A stretch of 64,000 bases of DNA from Acinetobacter rongchengensis. Lineage in GTDB: Bacteria; Pseudomonadota; Gammaproteobacteria; Pseudomonadales; Moraxellaceae. The position numbers and the translations under genes were made by a program. Below are positions 17,382 to 26,822 of this stretch, one piece after another (the first letter of the stretch is position 1; every line of letters begins with the position of its first letter). The stretch is from NCBI RefSeq assembly GCF_003611475.1, contig NZ_RAXT01000011.1, positions 1 through 64,000 on the forward strand. Reading direction: 5' to 3'. The notes under the pieces are model-generated. The model did no database searches. It saw only the letters and a program-made list of their open reading frames with translations, and was not told the DNA's origin.

Positions 17382-18191
17382 TTAATTACGAATGATGGGT
17401 GTTTCCCAACCATCATATTCCCCACCATTTTCAGTACATAACTCTACCAATTCCCAAGTCACTTCATTAATACTCTTCAATTCAACACTATCAATTCGTA
17501 CCAGTTGCACACAATATGGATTTACACTTTCATCATTCAATGACTCATCAATAATTTCATAGCCTCTTTTTTGTATAGCAGTAAGAAACAGATCTTTTCC
17601 TTCATTTGTTTGAAAATAACACCAATGCTCAACAGGACGTTTGACTGTCAAAACATCACCATGCTTTTCGAGACTCATAATTACTCTGTTATTTTGAATA
17701 CTCTGCATTGCATAAATATTTGGATAAATACTTTCACGGTAAACCGCCCAATTTGGATCATCCTTTAGACCAAAACTAATTTTGTAGTTAGCAAATTTAT
17801 CAACAATTTGTTGAATACCCTGCTTTTCATAGTTATCTTCTTTAAAATAGAAGTAGAACTCACAAACTCCATCATGTATCAGTCTTCCAACATAAATAGC
17901 ATTAAGCTTTTTTGTAATTTGGACTATAAACTCATCCTCAAATGACATCAAAGCGTTGTACTCTTGATCTGTCGTCATGCCATCATCATTAGGATCATTT
18001 AATATCAACTCAACCCATAGCAAAACACTTTTTTCAGCTATAGGAATAATGTTAATTAAAGCAAGATTCAGAAAATAACTTCCCACCTTTCCATCTATAT
18101 CACATAAATAAAAGTCCCAATCTTGAGGTAATTGAATAGTTTGTTCTTTATCTTGAGTATTTTTCTTGAAAAACCTATCTAAAAGTCCCAT
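17382..18191 (-). CDS. DUF695 and RraB-like fusion protein
   Basis: This 269-residue cytoplasmic protein seems to join two domains. Residues about 15-150 look like DUF695 (DWDFYLCDIDGKVGSYFLNLAL is the usual opening). The C-terminal part from about 175 looks like the RraB family, ending in the hallmark GGEYDGWETPII near residue 258, comparable with VEYDGWGT in E. coli RraB, an inhibitor of RNase E. A basic N-terminal tail (MGLLDRFFKK) precedes it. Interaction with RNase E is only an inference from the family. A separate RraB-like gene is at 47829-48197. The gene is convergent with the small ORF at 16984. Confidence 0.75.
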   Translation of the reverse strand: MGLLDRFFKKNTQDKEQTIQLPQDWDFYLCDIDGKVGSYFLNLALINIIPIAEKSVLLWVELILNDPNDDGMTTDQEYNALMSFEDEFIVQITKKLNAIYVGRLIHDGVCEFYFYFKEDNYEKQGIQQIVDKFANYKISFGLKDDPNWAVYRESIYPNIYAMQSIQNNRVIMSLEKHGDVLTVKRPVEHWCYFQTNEGKDLFLTAIQKRGYEIIDESLNDESVNPYCVQLVRIDSVELKSINEVTWELVELCTENGGEYDGWETPIIRN

Positions 18192-18391
18192 TTCCCACCA
18201 TTTTATAAGATATTACTAATTTCAAATTTTTAAATTACTTTCAAAATATGCGTTATCCGACAACTTTAAACAAGAAATATTTGCTGTTTTAATATTGTTA
18301 TCGACTAACACATTACATCATTTTTAGATTGGTATTTCTTTCATTTCAGTTTATAAACGAAACAACAATCCTAAAAACAAATGCTTAAATT

Positions 18392-19201
18392 ATGATTTAC
18401 AACGTACATCATCTTCATTGTGGAACCATGTGCCCGATTTGTGCACCGTTGTATGGGCAAAAAGGTTTATATGCCAAAATGGTTTGCCATTGTTTACTGG
18501 TTGAAACTGATCAAGGTTTAGTATTAATCGATACTGGATTTGGTATGCAAGACTACCTACATCCACAAACTCGTTTAGGTACAGCTTTTTCAAAAATAAG
18601 TGCCATTCAATCTGATTTTAATCTCACGGCCATTTCTCAAATTCAACAACTGGGTTTTAAACCATCCGATGTTCAACATATTTTAGTCAGTCATTTGGAC
18701 TTGGATCATGCAGGTGGTATTTCAGATTTTCCAAATGCAACAGTGCATATCTTATCCACTGAATTTAATGCAGCACAAAAACTCTCTGTAATGAATAAAT
18801 TACGATACCGACCGCAACAGTTTAAAAATCATCGTTATTGGAATTTTCTTGAGCCTAAAAATGGTGAAGCATGGTTTAACTTCCATAAAGTACAAGGCTT
18901 TAGCATTTTTAATGATGAAATTCTGCTGATTCCTTTAATAGGACATACTGTAGGACACTGTGGTATCGCAATCAAACAACAAGAAGGATGGTTATTATTC
19001 TGTGGTGATGCATATTTCAATCACCTAGAGCTCAATCCCAACAACAAATTACGAGCGCTTGATAAAATTGAATATCTGCTAGCAGCAGATAATACCTTAC
19101 GATTAAAAACCTTATCACAACTACAACATCTTGCGCAAAATGAACCTAAAGTTGAAATTATTTGTGCACATGATCCTGTTGAATTAGAACGGTATATTTG
19201 A
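18392..19201 (+). CDS. MBL-fold metallo-hydrolase (lactonase-like)
   Basis: This 269-residue metallo-beta-lactamase fold enzyme has the metal-binding motif SHLDLDHAGG, a second His in GHTVGHCGIA and the Asp of FCGDAYF. A final His near AHDP completes a dinuclear zinc site. The order resembles N-acyl homoserine lactonases, so a lactone or ester substrate is plausible, but it cannot be fixed. There is no signal peptide, so it should act in the cytoplasm. It ends 2 bases before the lipoprotein phosphatase gene, and the two are surely cotranscribed. Confidence 0.82.
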   Translation: MIYNVHHLHCGTMCPICAPLYGQKGLYAKMVCHCLLVETDQGLVLIDTGFGMQDYLHPQTRLGTAFSKISAIQSDFNLTAISQIQQLGFKPSDVQHILVSHLDLDHAGGISDFPNATVHILSTEFNAAQKLSVMNKLRYRPQQFKNHRYWNFLEPKNGEAWFNFHKVQGFSIFNDEILLIPLIGHTVGHCGIAIKQQEGWLLFCGDAYFNHLELNPNNKLRALDKIEYLLAADNTLRLKTLSQLQHLAQNEPKVEIICAHDPVELERYI

Positions 19202-19203
19202 GC

Positions 19204-19794
19204 ATGTTAAAATCTAGAAGTTTAAAATATTCAGTTGTATTGGCGATCAGTTTACAACTGACTGCTTGTATGACCACACCAACAATTGCTGAAAATGAAC
19301 GTCCTCAACAATGGGGAAAGCTTGTGAATAAGCAACATAACTTCTATCAAATTAGCCAAACCGTATACCGTAGTGAACAACCCAGTGTTGAAGCCATAAC
19401 AGAGCTTGAAAAAAATCGTATCAATATCGTAGTCAATCTAAGAAGTCGTGATAAAGATAAATTTGTACTGGCGAATCAGCCTTTTAAGTTAATACATATC
19501 CCGATCAATACATGGGCAATCAATCGCAATGATTTATTAGCAATCATGCAAATTATTCAAACAGCAGAACGGCAAAATCAAAAAGTTCTGATTCATTGCT
19601 ATCACGGATCAGACCGTACAGGTGCAAGTGTCGCAATGTACCGAATCATTTTTGAAAACTGGTCGATTGATGATGCTTTGAAAGAAATGAAGCATGGTGG
19701 TTATGGTTTTCACCCGATTTGGGTAAATATTGAAAAATTATTTACCCCTGAAAATATAAAATGGATTCGTGAGCAACTCGCGAATCCATCTTAA
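19204..19794 (+). CDS. Lipoprotein dual-specificity/tyrosine phosphatase-like protein
   Basis: This 196-residue protein has a signal sequence with lipobox LTAC, so Cys at about residue 22 is probably lipidated and the enzyme is anchored in the envelope. The body is a phosphatase fold with the catalytic loop HCYHGSDRTG (Cys nucleophile, Arg in the loop) and an upstream Asp in the FKLIHIPINT segment region. The ATG at 19204 lies 2 bases after the MBL stop; a TTG at 19198 just upstream is a weaker choice. Outer-membrane or periplasmic location for such a phosphatase is unusual, and the substrate is unknown. Confidence 0.82.
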   Translation: MLKSRSLKYSVVLAISLQLTACMTTPTIAENERPQQWGKLVNKQHNFYQISQTVYRSEQPSVEAITELEKNRINIVVNLRSRDKDKFVLANQPFKLIHIPINTWAINRNDLLAIMQIIQTAERQNQKVLIHCYHGSDRTGASVAMYRIIFENWSIDDALKEMKHGGYGFHPIWVNIEKLFTPENIKWIREQLANPS

Positions 19795-19817
19795 AAGAGT
19801 ACAGGATTATCGGGTCA

Positions 19818-20849
19818 TTAACGACGATCCAAAGGCACCCACTCGATGACCCAGGCAGACTTCATCCCCAAGCTTGGATCTGAATTTATTTTCTTGCGAG
19901 CAGAATCTGCTGCTTCACGATCCTTTGCAGGTCCAACCATGATACGAATACCTTTAGAGGTTGGACTTTTGGTCACCTTATAACCTTTGGCACGTAGCTT
20001 GGCTGCAACTGCATCGGCATTGGCATCATTAGCAGCAAGTGCCACTTGTACCATCCATTGCTTATCGCCATTTTCCAACAAATCTCGTGCTTTATCAGCT
20101 TCTGCTTTTTTCTTAGCATCTTCTTGCGCTTTACGTTTTTTCTCTGCTTCCGCTTTTTGCTCCGCTTCTGCTTTTTTAGCAGCAGCTTTTTTGTCAGCTT
20201 CAGCCTTTTGTTGTTCCTCTAACTTGCGTTGCTCTTCTTGTTTACGTTTTTTCTCATCAGCCGCTTTTTTCTCTGCATCTAATAGACGCTTTTTGTCTTC
20301 TGCAGCCTTCTTCTCTGCTTCTGCGGTAGCTTGACGCTTCTGCTCAGCTAACTTTTTTTCAGCATCTGCTTTTTGTTTTAATTGTGCATTTTGCTGTTCC
20401 AATTGCTTTTGATCAGCCGCTTTTTGCTGAGCTTTGGCTTTTTCATCTTGCACTAACTCTGGAGGAATATCTGCGCCTTCTTGAGCAGCACCACGTCTTG
20501 CATTCATTGCAGCATACTCTTCTGCTGCTTTCCGTGCAGCATCAGCCTCGGCTTGTTGTTGCATACGTAAGAATTCTGCAGCTTTAGCTTCTTGTTCTGC
20601 AACTGCTTTTTCACGTGCACGTTTTTGTTCTTCCAGCAAACGTTTTTCAGTTGCTACATCGACCGTTAAAGGTTGTAGTTGAACAGCTTCACCTACAGAA
20701 GTATTTTTATTTTGTTGAATTTGCTCGACAGGCTGGGTTTCAACCTGTTTTTGATGAATCTCTTCTTTGCCTTTTAGAAGTAATGCCGCTAATAAAACAC
20801 CACCACTTAATAATACAACGCCACCCATCCAGCGTTGCTTGTTATTCAT
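19818..20849 (-). CDS. SPOR-domain membrane protein (DedD/FtsN-like)
   Basis: This 343-residue protein has a short cytoplasmic start, a transmembrane helix near residues 8-24, a long periplasmic region rich in Ala, Lys, Glu and Gln that is surely a coiled coil (about 120-260), and a C-terminal SPOR domain (QWMVQVALAANDANAD through KSAWVIEW). SPOR domains bind denuded peptidoglycan at division sites. Its ATG overlaps the folC stop by 4 bases (ATGA), so translation is coupled; an upstream start at 20903 is less likely. The position after folC matches dedD in other gammaproteobacteria. A division role is inferred. Confidence 0.85.
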   Translation of the reverse strand: MNNKQRWMGGVVLLSGGVLLAALLLKGKEEIHQKQVETQPVEQIQQNKNTSVGEAVQLQPLTVDVATEKRLLEEQKRAREKAVAEQEAKAAEFLRMQQQAEADAARKAAEEYAAMNARRGAAQEGADIPPELVQDEKAKAQQKAADQKQLEQQNAQLKQKADAEKKLAEQKRQATAEAEKKAAEDKKRLLDAEKKAADEKKRKQEEQRKLEEQQKAEADKKAAAKKAEAEQKAEAEKKRKAQEDAKKKAEADKARDLLENGDKQWMVQVALAANDANADAVAAKLRAKGYKVTKSPTSKGIRIMVGPAKDREAADSARKKINSDPSLGMKSAWVIEWVPLDRR

Positions 20850-22135
20850 TGACATTCTTCTAAATACTCCCAGACCGCTTCTAAGGTATGAAACGAACCG
20901 CACACCAAAATCAGCTGATTATTTTTTGTATCTGCAAGCGCTGATTGAAATGCTGCTTGTACACAATTGAATTGTTCGACTGTTTCACCCTGCAATGCAG
21001 CTTGTAATTGTTCCATTGATGCTGCACGAGGCACAGTTAATGGTGCAATTTTCCACTTTAATACAGTATTTTTCAATGACTTGACCACAGAATTTATATC
21101 TTTGTCAGACAGCATTGAAAAAATTGAGACAACTTCTGTGTACTGTTTATTGTATTCTAAGAATTTTCGCAATTGCTTTAACAAAAAATCAACACCATGC
21201 GGATTGTGTCCTGCATCAAAAATGACTGTTTTATTGTTTATTTGCCTTATTTCAAAACGACCTGCTAACTGAGCATTTTCAATTCCACGTGCCATCGCCT
21301 CTTGTGAAATGTTTAATCCACTCACTAAAATTGCTGCAACTGCGGTCGAAATATTTTCGAGTGCCAAAGTCCCCAGTGGAAGTTTTAACGTCGTACCTGA
21401 ACTGGCAAAATTCCATGATTGCTGATCTTGATCAGAAAGCGCATAGAAATAATCACGATTCACCGCATACAGTTGGGCTTGGCATTGCTCTACTTTATTT
21501 TGAATAGCAAGTGGTAAGTCTTGCTGACCTGCAAAGATCACTGGAATATTTGGACGAATAATTCCTGCTTTTTCAAAAGCAATCTTTTCAATGCTATCAC
21601 CAAGCCAATCGGTATGATCTAAACCAATATTGGTAATCACAGCAACATCTGGATCAATCACATTGACCACATCCAAACGACCACCTAAACCAACTTCAAG
21701 CACCCATACATCACATTGTTTTTGCTTAAAAATAACAAATGCAGCCAAGGTTGTTGCTTCAAAAAAAGACAAACTTAAATCGCATTCACGGCGAGCTTGA
21801 TCAACTTGTACAAAAGCATCGATCAATGTTTGGTCATCAACTTCTTGCCCAGCAAGTTTGACACGTTCATTAAAACGATAAATATGAGGCGACTGATACA
21901 ACCCAACATTTAAACCCTGTGCATTTAAAATTGCAGCAAGTGTCGTTGTCGTCGAACCTTTACCGTTGGTTCCTGCGACAGTCAAAACTTTAGCATTTGG
22001 TTTGACTACACCAAGTGCTTCCGCGACAGGAATGACCCGTTCTAAGCCTAAATCAATTCCCGTAACGTGAACATGGCTCCAATAATCGAGCCATGTTTGT
22101 AAATCATCAGTATTTAAAGGTGCTGTATTGTTCAA
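20846..22135 (-). CDS. folC: Bifunctional folylpolyglutamate / dihydrofolate synthase FolC
   Basis: FolC joins glutamate to dihydropteroate and then adds further glutamates to folates. The 429-residue length is normal. The ATP-binding loop VAGTNGKGSTTT near residue 53, the SPHIYRFNER segment, the GLDHTDWLG motif and FDAGHNPHG are all family signatures. It overlaps accD upstream and the SPOR gene downstream by 4 bases each, as part of the trpA-accD-folC-SPOR operon. Identification is secure. Confidence 0.95.
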   Translation of the reverse strand: MNNTAPLNTDDLQTWLDYWSHVHVTGIDLGLERVIPVAEALGVVKPNAKVLTVAGTNGKGSTTTTLAAILNAQGLNVGLYQSPHIYRFNERVKLAGQEVDDQTLIDAFVQVDQARRECDLSLSFFEATTLAAFVIFKQKQCDVWVLEVGLGGRLDVVNVIDPDVAVITNIGLDHTDWLGDSIEKIAFEKAGIIRPNIPVIFAGQQDLPLAIQNKVEQCQAQLYAVNRDYFYALSDQDQQSWNFASSGTTLKLPLGTLALENISTAVAAILVSGLNISQEAMARGIENAQLAGRFEIRQINNKTVIFDAGHNPHGVDFLLKQLRKFLEYNKQYTEVVSIFSMLSDKDINSVVKSLKNTVLKWKIAPLTVPRAASMEQLQAALQGETVEQFNCVQAAFQSALADTKNNQLILVCGSFHTLEAVWEYLEECQ

Positions 22136-23028
22136 GACAAATTCATCAGTTTCGCCACTATTCTATATACAGTATCACGTAATGCATGACGATGAACAAT
22201 TTGATCGATTACACCATGATCAAGCAAGAATTCTGCACGTTGGAACGGTTCTTCCAATTTCTCACGAACAGTTTGTTCAATAACACGTTTACCCGCAAAA
22301 CCAATCATGGCTTTCGGTTCAGCAATATGTATATCACCTAACATTGCCAATGAAGCAGTCACACCACCATATACAGGATGTGTTAATACAACGATATAAG
22401 GTAAATGCGCATCTTTCATTTTTTGAATCGCCGCAGATGTACGAGCCATTTGCATCAATGACAACATACCTTCTTGCATACGTGCACCACCCGAAGCTGC
22501 AAAACAGATCAAAGGTTGTTTCGTCGCAATGGCTTGTTCAGCAGCTTGAACAAAACGATCTCCGACGACTGTGCCCATTGAACCGCCCATAAAGTCAAAT
22601 TCAAATGCACAAGCCACCAAGGAAATATTTTTCAACTGACCTTGCATCACAACCAATGCTTCGGTCTCGCCTGTTTTATCCTGTGCTTCTTTCATACGCT
22701 CAGGATAAGGCTTACTGTCTACAAATCGTAATGGATCTTTTGCAGCAAACTCTTGACCGAGCTCCGCTGTCACAGTGTCAAAAAACCAATTTAAACGATC
22801 TCGTGCCTTCATTTTCAAATGTTCGTCGCACGATGGACAAACATAAGCATTAAAAGACATCGCTGTACGAGTCACCAAAGCATGACACTCAGGGCACTCA
22901 ATGGTCGGTTCTGTAAATGTCGCTTTGAGTGTTTGTTGTTGATTTGGCATATCAATGCCAGGAATCGAACGATCTGTCCACGGGGTAATAGGACTAAGAA
23001 TTTTCCCTGATTTCACTTCTTGATTCAT
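22132..23028 (-). CDS. accD: Acetyl-CoA carboxylase carboxyltransferase subunit beta
   Basis: AccD, with AccA, moves carbon dioxide from biotin to acetyl-CoA and makes malonyl-CoA, the feed for fatty-acid synthesis. The 298-residue protein has an N-terminal zinc ribbon (CPEC then CPSC, near residues 40 and 59) and the carboxyltransferase core with MGGSMGTVVGDR and ASGGARMQEG. Starts and stops overlap by 4 bases with both trpA and folC, an order common in gammaproteobacteria. Identification is secure. Confidence 0.96.
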   Translation of the reverse strand: MNQEVKSGKILSPITPWTDRSIPGIDMPNQQQTLKATFTEPTIECPECHALVTRTAMSFNAYVCPSCDEHLKMKARDRLNWFFDTVTAELGQEFAAKDPLRFVDSKPYPERMKEAQDKTGETEALVVMQGQLKNISLVACAFEFDFMGGSMGTVVGDRFVQAAEQAIATKQPLICFAASGGARMQEGMLSLMQMARTSAAIQKMKDAHLPYIVVLTHPVYGGVTASLAMLGDIHIAEPKAMIGFAGKRVIEQTVREKLEEPFQRAEFLLDHGVIDQIVHRHALRDTVYRIVAKLMNLS

Positions 23029-23828
23029 ACTAACTCATCGAGCGCTGCTCGAAGCTCCTTGACTTTATTCACCGCTGCCTCTACGGCTTGTTCTGGTGCT
23101 AAGTTTGCAAAAGGTTTCACAAATGCACTTCCGACAATCACAGCGTCTGCAACCTGCCCGACAGCTTTGGCAGAACTTGCATCACTAATACCAAAACCTA
23201 CACCTACAGGAACCTCTGTAAATGATTTGATTTTTTGAATACGTGTTGCAACCTCAGTCGTATCTAAAGTTGCCGCACCAGTCACACCTTTCAGTGACAC
23301 ATAGTAAATAAAGCCACTTGCTTGCTTCACTACATGTTGAATGCGTTCATCTGTAGATGTTGGCGCCAATAAGAAAATTTGATCCATATCATATTTCTTA
23401 AGCACCTCATCAAGTTTGTTTGCTTCTTCTGGTGGTAAATCCACTAAAAGCAAACCATCGACACCACACTCATTCGCATAAGCCACGAATTTTTCATAAC
23501 CAATCACTTCTACAGGGTTTAAATACCCCATTAAAACAACAGGTGTAGTCGTGTCTTTTTGACGAAATTCTTTGACCATATTCAAAGCATCTAAGGTATT
23601 GGTACCTGCTGCTAAAGCACGTTCAGCAGCCAATGCAATCACTGGACCATCTGCCATTGGATCTGAAAATGGCAATCCAAGCTCAAGTACGTCTACGCCC
23701 GCTTCAACCATTTGATGTAACAAAGGAACCGTTACATGTGGTTGAGGATCACCCGCCATAACATAAGAAACCAATGCTTTACGCTGTTGAGATTTAAGCT
23801 GTGCAAATCGAGTGGCTAAACGTGACAT
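23025..23828 (-). CDS. trpA: Tryptophan synthase alpha chain
   Basis: TrpA splits indole-3-glycerol phosphate into indole and glyceraldehyde 3-phosphate. The catalytic Glu and Asp are in the segment VDVLELGLPFSDPMADGP. The segments GLLLVDLPPEEA and the phosphate-binding GVGFGIS are also intact. The start ATG at 23828 gives 267 residues beginning MSRLATRF; a frame from 23885 adds a stretch unknown in TrpA. It leads the operon trpA-accD-folC-SPOR. trpB is not upstream in this window. Confidence 0.95.
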   Translation of the reverse strand: MSRLATRFAQLKSQQRKALVSYVMAGDPQPHVTVPLLHQMVEAGVDVLELGLPFSDPMADGPVIALAAERALAAGTNTLDALNMVKEFRQKDTTTPVVLMGYLNPVEVIGYEKFVAYANECGVDGLLLVDLPPEEANKLDEVLKKYDMDQIFLLAPTSTDERIQHVVKQASGFIYYVSLKGVTGAATLDTTEVATRIQKIKSFTEVPVGVGFGISDASSAKAVGQVADAVIVGSAFVKPFANLAPEQAVEAAVNKVKELRAALDELV

Positions 23829-24188
23829 AGGGTTGTACATTCCTTGGATTGTTAAACTTGAGGAGTTTGTTTTGTAAAAATACAAGACATTACATTGTAA
23901 CGCTATTTTTTACTCATTGAACAGAGTAACTCAGTAGCACAATGTTATCTCATATTGATACAAAATAACGAACAACCTATGTGCTACATTTAGCGCTATT
24001 TTAAAATTTTGGACAATGATCAAAGCTACCTAATTTTTGCTTTTTTCAAATTTATAAATAAATGAATAAACATAAATTAAATCATTCAAATATCACAATA
24101 ATGAGATACAAAATCGTCTGATTTTAATTTTAATGAAATAGCAAAAGCTGTTTATACTATACGGGCTTATCTCTTTTATTCATATGTT
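23829..24188. other. Divergent intergenic region, trpA / nhaC
   Basis: About 360 very AT-rich bases with both promoters. A TATACT at 24154-24159 fits a -10 box for the antiporter, but the -35 is unclear. No further structure was found. Confidence 0.45.
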
Positions 24189-25532
24189 ATGACCATTCTC
24201 CCTCACAGTAAAGTGCAAGCTCGTGGGCTTGCGCTATTACCACTTATTGTATTTCTAGCGATCTTTTTAGGCAGTGGTATCTATCACACAATCATTGGAA
24301 CTGAATTTGCATTTTATCAAGTCAAAGCGCCTGTTGCAGCTTTACCTGCCATTATTTTGGCTATTTTATTCTACCGAGGCAAATTAAATACTGCAATTGA
24401 AGAATTCCTTCAAGGTGCAAGCCATCCCAACTTGATTCTTATGTTTATGGTGTTCATGTTAGCTGGTGCTTTTGCTAGCGTATCCAACACCATTGGCAGT
24501 GTCGATGCAACAGTACAATTTGGTTTATCTATCATTGCACCAGAATTCGTGCTTCCTATGCTATTTGTCATTTCTGCATTTGTTGCAACTGCAATGGGGA
24601 CTTCGATGGGAACCATCGCTGCTTGTGCACCAATCGCTTTTGGTTTTTCTCAAGCGACAGATATCCAAGCGGTTTATGCAGTAGGTGCAGTGGTCAGTGG
24701 TGCCATGTTTGGTGATAACTTATCGATGATTTCGGACACCACCATTGCAGCAACACGCAGTCTAAATGTGGAATTAAGAGATAAATTTCGAGTCAATGTC
24801 TGGATTGCGCTGCCTGCTGCAATCGTAACGATCCTCATCTATATATTCAGCAATCATGATTCACAATCTATTCAATATAAAGACTATAATTTTTGGCTGA
24901 TTTTACCGTATCTTGCTGTATTTTTTCTCGCCTTTAGCCGACTGCATGTCTTGGCTGTACTGAGCATAGGTGTGGTATTTTCGAGTGTTATGGGTTTACT
25001 TGAAACACCTCACTTTGATCTATTAAAACTGAATAGCTCAATTTATACAGGCTTTGAAGGCATGTTTGAAGTTGCTTTATTGTCTATGCTATTGGGTGGC
25101 CTTTCTGCGATCATGCAAAAAGAAGGTGGCTTAGAATGGTTAATTCAACGTATTTATAGCATTACACGCTTATTCAAAGTAGGCAAACAACGTGCAGGTG
25201 AAATTGGAATCAGCTTCTTGGTGGTATTTTCTAATATCTTTGTTGCCAATAATACCGTTGCGATTATTTTATCGGGTGATATGGCGAGAGAAGTTGCCAA
25301 AGAATATGAGGTAGACCCTAAACGAGCTGCTGCGTTTATGGATATTTTTTCATGTGTGGTACAAGGAATTATTCCTTACGGCGCTCAACTCCTCTTGGCT
25401 TGCTCAATTGCAAAATTATCCCCTGTAGAACTGGTTGGTTCTATTTATTACTGTTGGATATTGGCGATATTTGCAGTATTCGCAATTGTGTTTAGATACC
25501 CTAAATTAAACAACAATGAAAAAAATGAATAA
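24189..25532 (+). CDS. NhaC-family Na+/H+ antiporter
   Basis: This 447-residue inner-membrane protein has about 10-12 hydrophobic helices. The family signature is the segment VSGAMFGDNLSMISDTTIAATRSL in the first half, together with the NNTVAIILSGDMA motif in the second. NhaC-type antiporters exchange sodium for protons, but relatives exist for amino acids and other ions, so the substrate is not certain. It is monocistronic with its own terminator and divergent from the trpA operon. The ATG at 24189 has no strong ribosome-binding site. Confidence 0.85.
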   Translation: MTILPHSKVQARGLALLPLIVFLAIFLGSGIYHTIIGTEFAFYQVKAPVAALPAIILAILFYRGKLNTAIEEFLQGASHPNLILMFMVFMLAGAFASVSNTIGSVDATVQFGLSIIAPEFVLPMLFVISAFVATAMGTSMGTIAACAPIAFGFSQATDIQAVYAVGAVVSGAMFGDNLSMISDTTIAATRSLNVELRDKFRVNVWIALPAAIVTILIYIFSNHDSQSIQYKDYNFWLILPYLAVFFLAFSRLHVLAVLSIGVVFSSVMGLLETPHFDLLKLNSSIYTGFEGMFEVALLSMLLGGLSAIMQKEGGLEWLIQRIYSITRLFKVGKQRAGEIGISFLVVFSNIFVANNTVAIILSGDMAREVAKEYEVDPKRAAAFMDIFSCVVQGIIPYGAQLLLACSIAKLSPVELVGSIYYCWILAIFAVFAIVFRYPKLNNNEKNE

Positions 25533-25563
25533 AAAACAATCCTCTTAGTAGATAGGTCTAAAC

Positions 25564-25592
25564 AGGGTGAGTATTTATACTGCCCTTTTTTA
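25564..25592 (+). terminator. Terminator of the NhaC gene
   Basis: AGGGT-AGTAT pairs with ATACT-GCCCT with one bulged G, followed by six T, about 30 bases after the stop. Confidence 0.65.
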
Positions 25593-25628
25593 CAAATTAC
25601 CTTGAATGACTTATCTCTACGACTGACT

Positions 25629-26684
25629 TTATGACTTCCCGTTTAATTGTTGTTTCTTTTGTAATAAGGTCTGACCACTAAACGCTTTATAGGCCCTTGC
25701 CAATGCAGACTGATCTGAATACCCCAAACGCATTGCAATTTCAGTAAACTGAATATTATTGCTCAACAAAAACTCACAACGCTTCATACGCTCTATTTCA
25801 ACAATCTTCTTAAACGATGTATCAAAATCATTCAACTGACGTTGTAAAGTTCTCGTTGAAATATTTAACTCAAGTGCAATATCTTCAATTTTAGGTGCTT
25901 GCTCCTTCAGCCTTAAATATTCCGCTACAATAAAATGTAAATGCTGTGGCAAAGTCTCATGCCTCGGTTTAGAAGCAATGGCATCCTCAGCTTGTTTAAC
26001 CAACAATTGCATCAAAGAAGGATCAGCCTGTTGTATTTTTACATTCAATCCTTCTAAACCTAAAACAAAACTATATTCAGCTTTATTGAATGTGACCTGA
26101 CAACCATAAAATTTTTGATAATGATAAATGGCCATTTGTGGTGGATGTGCGAAATTTACCCCCTGTAACAAGAACTGATTTGCAGGAACAATTTTACGTG
26201 CCAAATGCATCATCAATGCATTGGTAAGTTCATTAATTAAAATATATTTTTCATGATGAAATGGCCAAATCAAATGCACTTGTTGTCCTTTGAACTCCAT
26301 TTGCATCGGGATAATATCGTCACCATCAATCACTAAACGACTGAAACGCAAAATATTTTGCAAAGCTTCTGCAACAGTCGTACTCCGTGAAGCCATATAA
26401 CCTAAAACACCGAAATGCTCAGGACGCACATATTCTGCCATTTCAAAAATGATTTGAGGGCAATCCAAAGCTTGTTTGGTTTTTTCAATATTCTGCTGAA
26501 AGAAAAAGTAAGAAGATTGAGTATCAATCGGCGATGCCAAAATGACTTTTAACAAGGCACGTTCTTCTTTTAAAAAATCGGCAGTCAAAGCATCTATCCC
26601 TCGCTCAGACAAATACATCTGCCAGAGGTGGAAATATCCATTCGGTATTTGTAATTCCTGCATTGCGTTATGCCCTAATCCCAT
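25629..26684 (-). CDS. AraC-family transcriptional regulator
   Basis: This 351-residue protein has an N-terminal ligand-binding domain of the arabinose-binding/OruR-like type (with GVLGYMASRSTTVAEALQN) and a C-terminal AraC helix-turn-helix pair. The second helix carries the signature EIAMRLGYSDQSALARAYKAFSG. It faces the three tandem PF10118 genes across a 138-base gap, so it is the natural regulator of that group. An internal Met at 26663 follows AGGG and could be the true start. Such regulators often respond to fatty acids or sterol-like ligands; the ligand here is unknown. Confidence 0.85.
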   Translation of the reverse strand: MGLGHNAMQELQIPNGYFHLWQMYLSERGIDALTADFLKEERALLKVILASPIDTQSSYFFFQQNIEKTKQALDCPQIIFEMAEYVRPEHFGVLGYMASRSTTVAEALQNILRFSRLVIDGDDIIPMQMEFKGQQVHLIWPFHHEKYILINELTNALMMHLARKIVPANQFLLQGVNFAHPPQMAIYHYQKFYGCQVTFNKAEYSFVLGLEGLNVKIQQADPSLMQLLVKQAEDAIASKPRHETLPQHLHFIVAEYLRLKEQAPKIEDIALELNISTRTLQRQLNDFDTSFKKIVEIERMKRCEFLLSNNIQFTEIAMRLGYSDQSALARAYKAFSGQTLLQKKQQLNGKS

Positions 26685-26704
26685 CAGTCATTTTGATATT
26701 GGCT

Positions 26705-26763
26705 TTGACATTTAAAATTTTCATTATGTCGTAAAATGTATAAAAAATGTCAACTTCTGTCAA
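26705..26763. promoter_or_regulatory. Candidate AraC operator repeats
   Basis: TGTCAA occurs at 26748-26753 and again at 26758-26763, exactly one helical turn (10 bp) apart, and its inverted copy TTGACA at 26705-26710. Direct repeats with such spacing are typical AraC-type half-sites. On the minus strand the same bases offer TTGACA with a TACATT-like -10, so the site could overlap the regulator's own promoter. Inference from position and repetition only. Confidence 0.35.
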
Positions 26764-26822
26764 AACAAAGTTGTAAAACACCGACATACTGAAAGCATCA
26801 AAGGCGATGCAAGTAAAATAAG

